Under the pieces are notes generated by a model. The model had not been told where the DNA came from. It was given only the letters and a program-made list of their open reading frames with translations, and searched no databases. A stretch of 64,000 nucleotides of DNA from Lichenostomus cassidix (lineage: Eukaryota; Chordata; Aves; Passeriformes; Meliphagidae): contig CM039187.1 in assembly GCA_008360975.2 (NCBI GenBank), positions 17,935,094-17,999,093 of the forward strand, read 5' to 3'. Positions within the stretch are counted from its first letter, which is position 1, and each line of letters begins with the position of its first letter. The translations under genes were made by a program, and so were the position numbers. Shown here in pieces: positions 12,001 through 24,000 of the stretch.

Positions 12001-15000
12001 CCAAAGTTTGGTAAAGATTTGGTTAAAAAAAAACCCTCACAGTCTTAACAGTGCTGCTCTGGGACAGAAATATTTTTCAGGATTGCCTCTTCTATTGCCA
12101 AGCAAAGAGTAACTTAGTCTTCATTTAGCAAAATCACTTCTCAGTCAAACAGCAAACTGATTAAATGACATTTTAAAGTTGTTTCCTAACTTATATTCTT
12201 GAGAAGGCGTTGGGGTTTTTTCTGGGGAAAGAGGAAGGCAGAATCTGATTCCCTTTTCCCTCCAGAGTGGGTTGGGTAATCTTCATTTACATGAACAGAG
12301 CTTACCCTTAAAAGATGGCCTATAGTGATGTGTAGACTTTTCTTCAAGCTCGGTAACTTCGTTTCACCATAATGTCTGATGAGTTATGAAGTGGTAAGTG
12401 TTATCCTCATAATGATGGCCTTCAGGATTCTGCTGGGCAATACTATTGCATAACAGTATTGATGTGTATTGTTGAATATTATTGCAGAAGTTTCAGCAGA
12501 ACTGATCTTGGGCACAGTCTTACTGAGTGATTGTAGAGGAATTCCAGCTGATGAATTTCCATTGTAGTTCCTATTCTTGGCACTTTTCCTAAGCACATTC
12601 AAGGTTCAGGTAGTGCTGTTCACTGCAAAGTATCCCTATTCATGTGTAGCGTGAGCTAGGTAACTCAGATAATGGCAAAGCAGCTTAGTGCAGCCTTGTG
12701 GTGCACATGCAACATGACATAGAGATGAGGAGAAAACTTCACACAGGAAGCTGCTTATCAATACTGCCACAGCATAGGGTACAGGAGGAAACTTATCTTC
12801 CTTTCAGAGCTAAAATGTGTATTCTTTTCTTTATTAAATGTCTCTTGCTAATCTGCATATTGCTATTCTGTCTGCTTGGGATACAGTTGCCTGCTTGGTA
12901 ATGGATTGCAGAACTCTGACCACTGCTGGTATTTAACCAAGAAAGCTTAGCAGGGTTTTTGGGCAAACCTGAAAAAAATAACAGGCTGATGTGATTTTGG
13001 GTTTTTTTTTTCTTTTGATGGAGCCTTTTGCAGTAATATCTTCAGAGCCAACTGGCAGTTCAGATCTGTTTGCAACATCACCACCAGCTCTCGAGAAAGA
13101 TGTCAAGAGCCAAGCTAAGAAAGTGTTAAGCTTGTTTGAGGAGGAAGAAGAGGAGAGACTGGAAGATGATGATGGCATAAAAAATGCACAGAAAGAAATT
13201 GGTGTGGTGAGTGTAGAGAAGTTCTTGAACCCTGGGAAATGGTATTTCTATCTCTGCTACTCCAGGCAAGGTTTTGTTTTTATCGTTCCTTCTCTTCATG
13301 TCATGGGGGCTGATGTTTCTCCATTTCTAACCTTCCAGATTCTTGGGTGAGAAATTATTCCTGCTCTTCCTTGTGATCCTGAATCCCTTTGTAACTTTTC
13401 CTGCCCCACTAACTTGAAAGCATTTTGCTGCATGTTAATATGAAACTTAATTCTGTAGAGGTTTTGGTGCAGCTACTTGATTTTTGCTTTGCAGAACTAA
13501 CTCTTCAGTTACTCCTCAAGGCCAAAGGCACTAGGAAGTAGAAGGATGTGGAGTTTTAAGCCTTGTGTTTTATCCATTTATTTTGTTTATATTGTTGCAG
13601 TTTGTTTGCTGGAAATATGCCTTCAGACTTAGCTTCAGCAATAATTATCTTAATCGTATGTTTGCTTCTGTTTTTAAGTATGTGTGTTCATTTTTTAAAA
13701 AAGCTTCCAGCTACCATATTATTACTGTCTGGCTTTTCTGATATAGTGTATACAATCAAGAGGTGGACTTGGAATTTTCAGCAGCAATATCCTTGAATCT
13801 ATGTTCTTGTTTCTACTTGATGGAAATGTACCAAAATTTTTTCTGTTAATCGGTAGTGTCAAAAAATACATACTATATAGTGCCCTTACAGCAAGGTTTT
13901 GTCATCTGAGCATGACAACGTAAATTAAGCTGCCAACCCTAAAGGCTATGTTCACTTCCTTCAAGGATCTCAGCTGGCAGCACACAGTAGTCACAAAGTG
14001 ATTAAGGTGCTGAAATGCATATTCATGCAAAAATCAGAATGGTAATTTACGAACGTAACATTTTTGATAGGCAAATCTGAAAGGTGCTGCTATTTTTCTT
14101 GCTTTTTTCAACTGAATACATGTTTTGTGTATGGACAATTCTAGATGTTCATTAGGTTTTAACGTATCTGGGCATAAAGAGTAGTTGTAGTTCTCTAAAA
14201 ATGTGACCTGGCTTTTGATATTATATTAAAGCTGATGCATAGAAAGGCTGAGAATGTAATAAAAAATTACAGTAACAAAAATCATAGGAGAGGGTGTTTG
14301 GCTGAAAACTGGGAATTAAACTTAGTAGGTAGTCGTTTAAGCTTCTGGAGATAGGAAAGGGGGGCAATCAGGCTTTATTCTTACAGTGACTGCTCTTGCT
14401 GCCTGGATTTTGTGTCTGGTGTCATGGTACTGGACATTAGTCACTCTCTGAAGAGGCATCCTTTAATTTGAGTTTTTTCAGAAGAGACAGATGGGTGGTG
14501 AAACATAGATACTGGCCTTTACCTGGACATTTGAGTGGGGCCTTCACCTTTGAAAGCCAGACCTGGGTGCATACAATGACCACAATCATAAAAAGACATT
14601 GCTTTTGGCGTTCACGGAGCGATACTGTTACTTTGCCAGGTAGCGGAGGGCTTATAGGGTGATATGTGTAACTTCAACCTTCCCCCACACCAGCAAATTT
14701 GAAAGTACAAGTTCTCACTAGAGGCAGTATGTTCTGTTCTTCCTTGTGGGTGTTTGTTTGCTTTCACAGGAGAAGAACGGAGAGTCTAGCAACAATAATA
14801 GGCCTTCCATTAAAAAAAAAAAAAATTCTCCTTTGAAAAGGTAGCTTAGGAAAATAACTAAAGATATTCTCTTCCTTTCACTTCCATGTCCTGTATCCTT
14901 AGCTGAAATTTTTGAGGCATAAAAGTCTTCCTGGAATATAAACCTTCCTGTACATTCATGATAACATACTGAAAACTTTTTTTTCTTTGATAGAAGCTTC

Positions 15001-18000
15001 ACAGGTAAATAGTAGCAGCTGGATCTTAGATCAGCAGAGACAGATATATTGTGGTCAATGTCATCTCATTAAATTGAACTGCAAATACAATTTTGCATTG
15101 TCAATTTTGCAAATTTAGTCAAAATAAAGCAAACCAGCAGTTAAAGTTGTATTTTTGTTACCACTACAGGGTTGTAGTGTAGCCTCAGGGGAATTGTAAA
15201 CTGCCTTACCACTAGGCAAGTAACCTCCTTACAGAGGAATTTTCTCACTGTGTGGACCTCTCTTCTCTCCTTTCAGGCTTCTGAGAAAAGTACTTGGCCC
15301 AAAAGCACTGGGGTCTTTCAAGATGAAGAGCTTCTCTTCAGCCACAAACTTCAGAAGGACAATGATCCAGATGTCGACCTCTTTGCCAGCCCCAAGAAGT
15401 CAGTGGTGAGTTCAAAGCCCTCCTCTGAACCTATTTAAAAACAGTCTTTAAAGTGTACAGCCTACTGGTATTCCTTGTTTGGACACAGCCTAGAAGTCAC
15501 CAGTTTCCAGGGAGGGCCAAATGCTAATGTCAGGTATATTCTGGCATCATGGACTGAAGGAGATGTGCTTTGGATCTGTGATGTGTCTTTTCCTTATCCT
15601 TTGTTTCTTTAGTCCTCAAACCGTATCCTGAAGCCATCATCTGGAGGAGGGCTTTTTGGGGATGATGATGAGGATGATCTCTTCAGTACTGCTAAAACAA
15701 ACCTTCCGGTACCTGTTTCTCTACTGTAAATGGTTTATATAAAAGAGTTTGGAAAGAAGTGTGTGGAAGGGATTTTTCCATAGGTATACCCACAAGAAAT
15801 TAAGTCACTTTTCAAATGTTTTTGAGAGTTGTGACCCTGAAGACAAAGGGAACAAACAGATGCATTGGGTGTCCCAATGTTGGGATGAGAGAATGAGATT
15901 CTACTTTTTGTGTACCACTGGGACTGGCTTAGGTGTAAGAGAACATACTGTGCAGAAATCAGAGTAGTAGAGTTTGTTTTATTTAATTGCTCACCTTGCT
16001 TATATTACTTCCCTGTGATTCATGCATGACTGATGAACCTTGCTCTATGAGGTGTGTAATTCAAGTTTCTGCAGGTTGGTTTGATCTGAGGTAATGATGC
16101 AGTATTAAAATCCTCATGGTCACCTGATTGATTTTAGACAGCAAGTAGCTGCAGTAATGAACTAGACTGTGTTACAGGTGGTCTGAGTCCTAACATGCAT
16201 TCTAAACTGCTTTCTTAAATGTAGGTAGCTTAATTAAATGGAAACTAACTTTTACTTTAGTCTATTTTCATGTCTATAACTGGAAGTTAGAATAGAAACC
16301 TGGCAATAGTTCCTGGAAACAGTTTCTTTGAGGACTGCAGACAGGGTGGTCTTTAGTAATTAGTTCTTGGGAGCTATATACGGAACCTTGTTGCTTGACA
16401 ACATAACAATAGCACTGTTCCTTAGCTAGCTTTGTGATTTTATTTTCCCTGCTGTTTTGTTTATGTCGAAATATGCATGCATTTGAAAGTTTATCGAAAC
16501 TCTCATTATTAATTGCTAGCATAGACAGCAAAGGTTGAGGTAGACCAAAGGAATGGAGGAATTGAAGGCCCTTGCCTTGCAGAACCAGAAGCCAATGCCT
16601 AATGTTGTAGTGTTGCTTTGTTCCTTTGGGGTTTTAGGGCTTTTCTTTTTTTTTATTTTTGGATCTGTACACCATGCTTTTTACCCATTTGTGTTGACTT
16701 CTGCCCATAATGCTTTCAGAAAATAACTGAGAAGAAAACTCTTCAGACCAGTGTTGGCCCTTTCTCAGTGAGCAGTAATCTAGAAAATGCATTAAGTGCC
16801 AAGCAAGATGAGACTCTGAAGGCAACAACTACAGAGGCAAGTACTTAAATCTTGTGTCTTAAGCAGCATGCAAAGAAAAAGTCTGAGTGGAAAGATTTTG
16901 AAGCCCTCTTGACTTCCATGTGGGCTTCATTGAAGTGTGAAGCCCTGTTACAGTCAGTCACAAAGAGAAAAGTTAGATCATGACCTGGCAATGTGGCTTC
17001 AGAGGATTTTAGGGGACAGAATAAGTGGGGAAAGAAAAAGTAGCTGTCCTGCTTTGATTTGACTAGTGGAGGCTGTGACCTGGAGAAGATGGATGTTGTT
17101 CAGTTACCATAGCAAAGTCTAATATTGGGTAGAAGGAAGTGTGAATGAAATGTGATAATGAAAATGGGGCCATGGCATATGGGAAACTGAAAACTGAGTG
17201 ACTATAGCTCTCGTGGTAGAACGTGATGATAACAAGGTATCTTCAAAATAAATTGGTAAGCAATTTTCTGCTTTCTATAGAGGTACTGCAAACTATGGTT
17301 TGGTTGATAACAACTTGTCAACTTGTTTAATCCAATGTAATTTTGTGCAGAAATCTACAGGTCCTGTTCCCATTAAAACCAAAGAGCCTTCATCTCGGAT
17401 TGGAAAGCTACAAGTAATTAAATTTACTGGCACTTTAACTTTCAAAAAAAAAAGGACAATCTTCCTTGCCTCACTGATGGCTTTCCCTGAAACAAAATCT
17501 TATTGCTTCCTTACCTTACTCTTGCAATGTTATTGTTTTTTTTCAAATGGCATATTTTTGATTGCTTTTTCTGCATTGCATGTTTAATATTGTTTCCTCC
17601 TTCTGTTTCAGTTCTGGCTCTAAGCAGCACTATTTACTCATATTTGGGGGGCAGAGGGTGGGCTCCTCTTTGAGCTGCTATTGTTCTCAGTACTATTAGG
17701 TATATTTAGAGACTCCCATGGGTCTCTTAGGGAGGACTATGGTTGTCTCACTCTTCAGACATGAAATGACTAGTAACTGTCTATATCACAGTACCATTCA
17801 AAGTCAGAAACATTGTGTCCTCAGACGGAATATTGAGCTACATAGGTGTTTGGTCTGGCATAACTTGACCCTGCTGTTCCTGAAGCTCTTATACCAAGTA
17901 ATAGTGTTGACCACTCCACAGTTTTAGTGAGACAGAGCATGTGGGAGACACAGAAGTTTATAGGTCTGAGAAAAGCCAGGCACTTTAGAAGTAGAACTTA

Positions 18001-21000
18001 TGTACCCAGATACAATATTTCTTGCTGCTTCTCTGGAACCATGCTTGCTCTGGAGCAGTAGTAATGTGTTGTCTTTTTGTGAGTATGTTTTTGTTTTCTC
18101 TGTTTTGTAGGCTAACTTAGCTATTAACCCTTCAGCCTTACTACCTGGTGCAATGCCTAAGATCTCCAGTGTCAAGTCCCCCTTACCAGTGCTGGACACT
18201 CCATTACATGAGCACAGGGATGTGCAGAACAGCGAAGCCTTTTCTGCTGCAGGAAGCAACGAAGAACTCGGTGTGAGCTTCGATCAGCCCATGCAAGCGG
18301 ACACCTTGCACAGTGCCAATAAGGTAACCTTGGTATTTAGGATGAGAGGAAGGGAGATTAAAAACACAGTCTATCCTCATGCAGGAGTTTGTTTTGGTAT
18401 GCAAGTTCTGCTAACAGTGTGGTTTATCTGAATCTAAGTGGAAGTGTGAAAATCTAATCCCTTCTCATTTCCGTGGATCACTGAAGAGAAAGTCTAGCTT
18501 AGCATCTATACTTAGCTCTGTAAGGGGCTTATGCATGTACCTGGTGCCTTTTTAAAGTACATGTGTACCTTTTCCAAATACTGGAAATTCCAATTTCCTT
18601 ATTGGTCAAAGGTATGTTAGCGTAACATCTTGTCCTATCCCAGGCGACACCAACCTAAAAAACCATTAAAAAGACATCTCGCTACTCTAACTATAAAATA
18701 TGTTACAGGCAGCTGCTTTGACAAGCTATCCAGAACACATCATTGCTGTAGGTTGACCTTTACCTCCTCTGTGGATAAAAATGTCATGCTGTTCTGAACT
18801 GTCACTGTCAATTCTTTTTCAAAGAAAACTTTTGTTTTCGCACAAAGCAAAACAAAAAGAAGTATTACAGCTTTTGATATGGCAAATCTCTGCCTCCTGA
18901 CTCAGTTGTTTTTCACTCATACCTTTTTACTTTGTGGACTGGAAAAGGCATATTCTAATTCAAGATTTAGGGATTCTTAAAAAAAATAGAAGTGTCAATC
19001 ATGTAGTTAAGATTTAATCAAGGTGCTTATGATTTTATAAGTCTCCGGTGTTTCCTGAGAGCAGCAATTTCAGTAAGAAAACTTCAAATTTTAACTTATA
19101 TTCTTTCTTCCCTTAATGCTGATGAGGCTGTTCATTACTAGATAAGCAGCAGAGATGACTTGGGAAGATGCAGCAGACATCACCACAATGGCTGACATGG
19201 CCCCTTAGTGACAAATGGGTTTGATGCTTGTACATCAGATTAATGCATTACCATTAGTAATAGTTGTTTCCAATAGCAGCCTGTCCCAACAGACAAAGCT
19301 CTCTATTGTGATACTTTTAAATAGATAGGCTTGCAAAGAATAGAGTGCCTGTAGCTGCATATGATCAACCTTGAATATTTATTTTAGTGTAGTGATGATG
19401 CATGTTTTTTTACAGAAGTAATCTGAGAAGAAATATTTTGGTAACTATACAGTGAATGTTTTTTGTGACTCAGGTTACATTGTAGTTTCGGTATATCATT
19501 GCTTCTTCAACCATTCAAGTTTGAGTGTAAATATATCCAGTCAAATGCACTTTTTTCCAAAGGCTGGAACAAAGCACCCTGCCCAGCATTCTGCCTGCCC
19601 TTTCAAAGAACAGTGCATGGAGCAATTAACAAAAGGGAAGAAGAGGTTGTAGTGATCCATTTCCTATCCATGTAAATACTCCTGTATGTGTGGGGTAGGG
19701 GAGAGGCTATAATGGAAACTTGCAGGGGGCTTCCTTAAAAGCAGCAATTAACTGCAAGAGGCTATGCATAAAATGAAATTGCATGGGAAATATAATTAGT
19801 CATGGCTTGAACTGCATTGTAAAAGCCCCTAGATTAGCAAGCTGTCAGACTGACTAAGGTATTACCTAAAGCCAAGGGAAAACCAAGGGGCTAGAATGGC
19901 TTGCTGATCTGTTGTGACTCTACTTGCAAGTGCTGTTGCTTTTGTACACCTGTTCCACCTGCTGTGGAATGACTAAAGGCAGCAAATCAAAAGTCCTGGG
20001 TTCTATTTCTGAACCTTCTCCAAACTACTCCAAGCTTGAATGTCCTGTGGGGCTTTTTCCTTATGGTATAATCCTGCTCTGCTTTTCCTCCTTCTTTGCA
20101 GACCAGGATCAGGGTTCCAGGAAAGCGCAGACCCCCTAGCAGAATGGCGCGCCGTCTGGCTGCCCAAGAGGCTGAAGTGAGTGACGACGTGGACACAACT
20201 AAAGAGTCACAATTCTCTCTACCAAAACAGACGTCAGCGGTAGTGAACATAAAGGAGCCTCTTGCTGTTGAAGCAGAGTCACAGGAAAATGGCTTTCTCT
20301 CTAGCTTGTCACTGCCAGCTCACAGCAGTGTTTTGTCTGCTGGGACAGATAAACTCCTTCCTCCAGAATCCACAGAAAATGGGGATGATCTGTTTGAATC
20401 TGAAGATCTTTTTGCAAGCAGCTCAACATCCAGACCATCTGCACAATCAAAGCTGAAGGAGGGAATGCCAGACAGTGTGGCTAACAAACCCATCAAGAGC
20501 AGGGAAAAAAAGCCTGATCTGGGTGATCAGGACAGCAATGATCTCTTCCAGCCTGTACAACAAAAATCTTCAACAAAAAGCAGCCCTATACCTTTTCTGG
20601 AAGAAGAGGAAGAGTCTCTCTTCACCTCTCAGAAAACTGGAAAAAAGGAGTTAAAATCTGCTGTCCGCCAAGCAGTTGACCCTACTGCCCAAGATATCTT
20701 TGAGGTAATGGCTGAACCTGCCACATTGATTTTTTCTTCCCCAGAGCCATTGCAGACCCCTCTAACTTAGGCCTAATGGTGGCTGCTGAATAGGTTGGGG
20801 TGTGCAGGATAGGTAGTGAAGTAAACTCTCTATCCTGCTCCATTGCTGGGAAATGGAAACCCTTTCTTTGCTTGTTCACCCCCTAATTAGTAGCAGTGGT
20901 TTAAAAGGTGGAGCCTTAACACAGAGCAGGCATGCACTAAATGTGCTGTGACAACTTAGCTTTTTCAGAATAAGGTATTTGGTTGTTAACTATCTGTTCA

Positions 21001-24000
21001 ATGCTCAGCAGCTCAAATAAAACCTTAAAAAAAGGAATAAAATTGGTGAGCTGGGCGCTTGATACAGGCCTCTGTGTCCTGTACTTGACCTGTGTACAAT
21101 CTACTACTAAGGCACTTCTGCCAAGTCCACCATGAGGAAAAGGGTCTCAAACTTCTTTTCAGTTAGGTTGACAAAGACCTCTCCAATCATTGAATTCAGC
21201 CTTTGACTGAAAAACCCAAGAAGCCCAGGTCTTTTAAACATCTCAGCTGCTGCATACAGATAATTTGACTGTTCTCGCGAAGTGTGTTGTGGCTTAATGA
21301 GATCTTTCTATGGTTTTTTCCAAGGATGATATATTTGCTACTGAAGCAATTAAGCCAATGACCAAAATGAAAGAGAAAATGCCAGAGACTAACCTGTTTG
21401 ATGATAACATTGATATTTTTGCGGATCTAACTGTAAAACCAAAAGAAAAAAAGACCAAGAAGAAGGTGGAACAAAAATCCATATTTGATGATGATATGGG
21501 TAAGTGTATGTAAAAGTAAAAATCTTGCTACTAGTCTTGTAATATTGTTCTGAGTTGCATTCATCTAAGATGTTTTAGAATCCTCTGCTTTCTTTTACTT
21601 TTCAGCTGCTCTGAAATCTCTGGTCTTCTTTGGATTTTAATCTTGGATGAAAACTTGCTAGATTTGTAGAACTAGCGTGGCATTTAAGTGGATTAGGAGA
21701 GTGTATAAAATTGCTCTGAGGAAAGGTTTCATTTCTATAGGGATTTTCTTACCTGTAGGAATTACTCCATACAAGCTTCTAAGAGACTCATCTCATGTTG
21801 TTTCGGCTCTGAGACAGATACTGTATTTCAATTTCCACACTTTTTGTATTGTACTTTCAGATGAGTCACTGATATGAACAAATTAGCATCTCTTCCCATC
21901 CCACATTCACTATTGTGTTAACTACCTTGGGGCCCATAAGCTTTTGTTTACATTCATGCACCCAGGACAATTTATAGATACTACACCTGAGAGCAAATGT
22001 TTGCCATGTATAATTTGTTGAAAAAACAAGCAGTAATGTGAAATCATGCAAAGCATGCTCCTTTCTTCTCCATCAGCAGAGACCATGAAAGTAATTTGAT
22101 GCTCAGCTGTGTCTGTTCTTAGGCTCTACATGTTCTTCTTTGAGATTGCATGTATTTCTTTTCTAAGACAAAAAATTCCTCTCTATCTTTGGTTCTTGTC
22201 AAGTCTTCATTCCCTCTAACTATTCAAATTGAACCTGACTTACCGCTGTTTTACTTGGACTGCTGCTAAGCATTCCAGTCTTACGGCTGAAGTCTATATG
22301 CTAGAAAACTTGCTGGAGAATGAACATTTTGAGATTTCAAAATCTTCTCAACTGGTACAAAAAATAAGACTTACAGGTTTGATAGGAAGGTATTTGAAAT
22401 ACATATTGGATGATTTTTAAAGTATCTTATTTTAATAATTTTCTTTTTTTTCATGTAGTCTGTTGTAAATGAAAGAATCTGCCAAGCAGTTATTCCTCCC
22501 AAATATTCACCACAAAAATCTGGACTGAATGTTGAAAAAAGAGTTGTAGAGTGCCATTAAAAAACAGTTGAAAATTAGCCACAGCAGAACCTGTTCTTTG
22601 TACTTCCACTTTTGACATCAACTCTGGTGCTAAAGCTTTGTGTTTGATGTCACAGCTGATCTTGATGCCTGTTGGATCTAAAGCACCTGCATCTGATGGA
22701 CTTCATCTTCCTCTAGAGTGGTGACTGTTTAGTGGTACAGCCATAGGTATGCAGCTTCCTAGTGCCCATGGAGCTCCAAAACACCAACAGGAGTGCAGGG
22801 AGATGTCTGAAGATGAGGATGTCCAGCTGGCAGTAGAGTTGTGGAACTGGCACTTGCCTACACTTCACATTAAGGACTGGCTTAAGTGATCATGGTAGCA
22901 CTTTATCAGAGCAGTATATTGTTGTCTTATGAGAGCCTTTCTGCTACAGATGAAACAGTAAATAGCTGCAGTTTGAGGAGGGTGAAGGCTACAGGCTGTT
23001 TTCTTTCAGCCTACCACAACTTCCAGTCACTAGAGTCCTCAATCACCTTATGGCTGATGTCACCTCTGCCTGTCTGCAAAATGCTAACTGAGCTTTCTTG
23101 TGCTCTGACAAATACTGTTTTCCCTGGGCAAAATTTTTCTATTCTTTAAGCCTTGTAATAAAATGGGAGTGATACTTCTAATGCTTATGACACTCTCTGT
23201 ACTTCCCCTCCTCTGTAAAGCTAATGCATGTGATAGCTGCTTGCTTTGGAGTGATGCCAGTAGGAGATTACTCTGTTTTGCTGTCTTTCTAAACTGCTCT
23301 TGTGCTGAAATGCAGTCCTGGATTATTCTTGTGTAATCCCTATGATCAGCACAGTAGCAGACACATGGAATGAATTGGAAGTAGTAGTGAGAAGAGAGGG
23401 AAACACCTTGTGGTAGAGCACATTGTGCTTGGCCTCTGCTGAAGGTTAGGCTACATTCTGAAGATTGAAATACAAGTTTTCATACTCTGGACTAGTAAAT
23501 CACAGAATATTCTGAGTTGGAAGGCACCCACAAGGATCATCAAGTCCAACTGTTATGTGAATGGCCCATACAGGGATCAAACCCATAACCTGGTATTACT
23601 AGCACCATGCTCTAACCAACTTAGCTGATCTCAGTGGCTATATTAACCTCTATATAACACCCATGTTTTCTTAGTAGGGATTCAAGACCACTTATGTGCT
23701 ACACTTACACTGGCCTTGTGAAGCACAGTATTGTAATTTTTTTGTTGTTTTATACTCCAACTACATAATCTGAATTTACCCTAAGTTTCTTAGTTTACAG
23801 GAAGAGATACACTGTTGTGTATGTTCTGAAAACCCCATGGCCACCCCTCAGCATGTGTATGGTAGCAGTTTCATCTCTTTCCAGGAGCACAGTCCTAAAC
23901 ACGAGCAGTTCTAAATACAGCAAGAACTGCAGGACTGTGAGCTCTGCAGCTGACACAGACTATCCATGTTGGTTTAATTTCTACACAGTCTTACTGTCAG

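Noticed and set aside
12933..13178. Minus-strand frame with Ser runs.
   Set aside because: It is the reverse complement of the Glu-rich WASHC2 exon at 13024-13206.
23560..23638. Functional tRNA-Ile gene on the minus strand.
   Set aside because: Degenerate A box and acceptor stem, and it runs directly into a CR1-like tail, so it is the head of a SINE.
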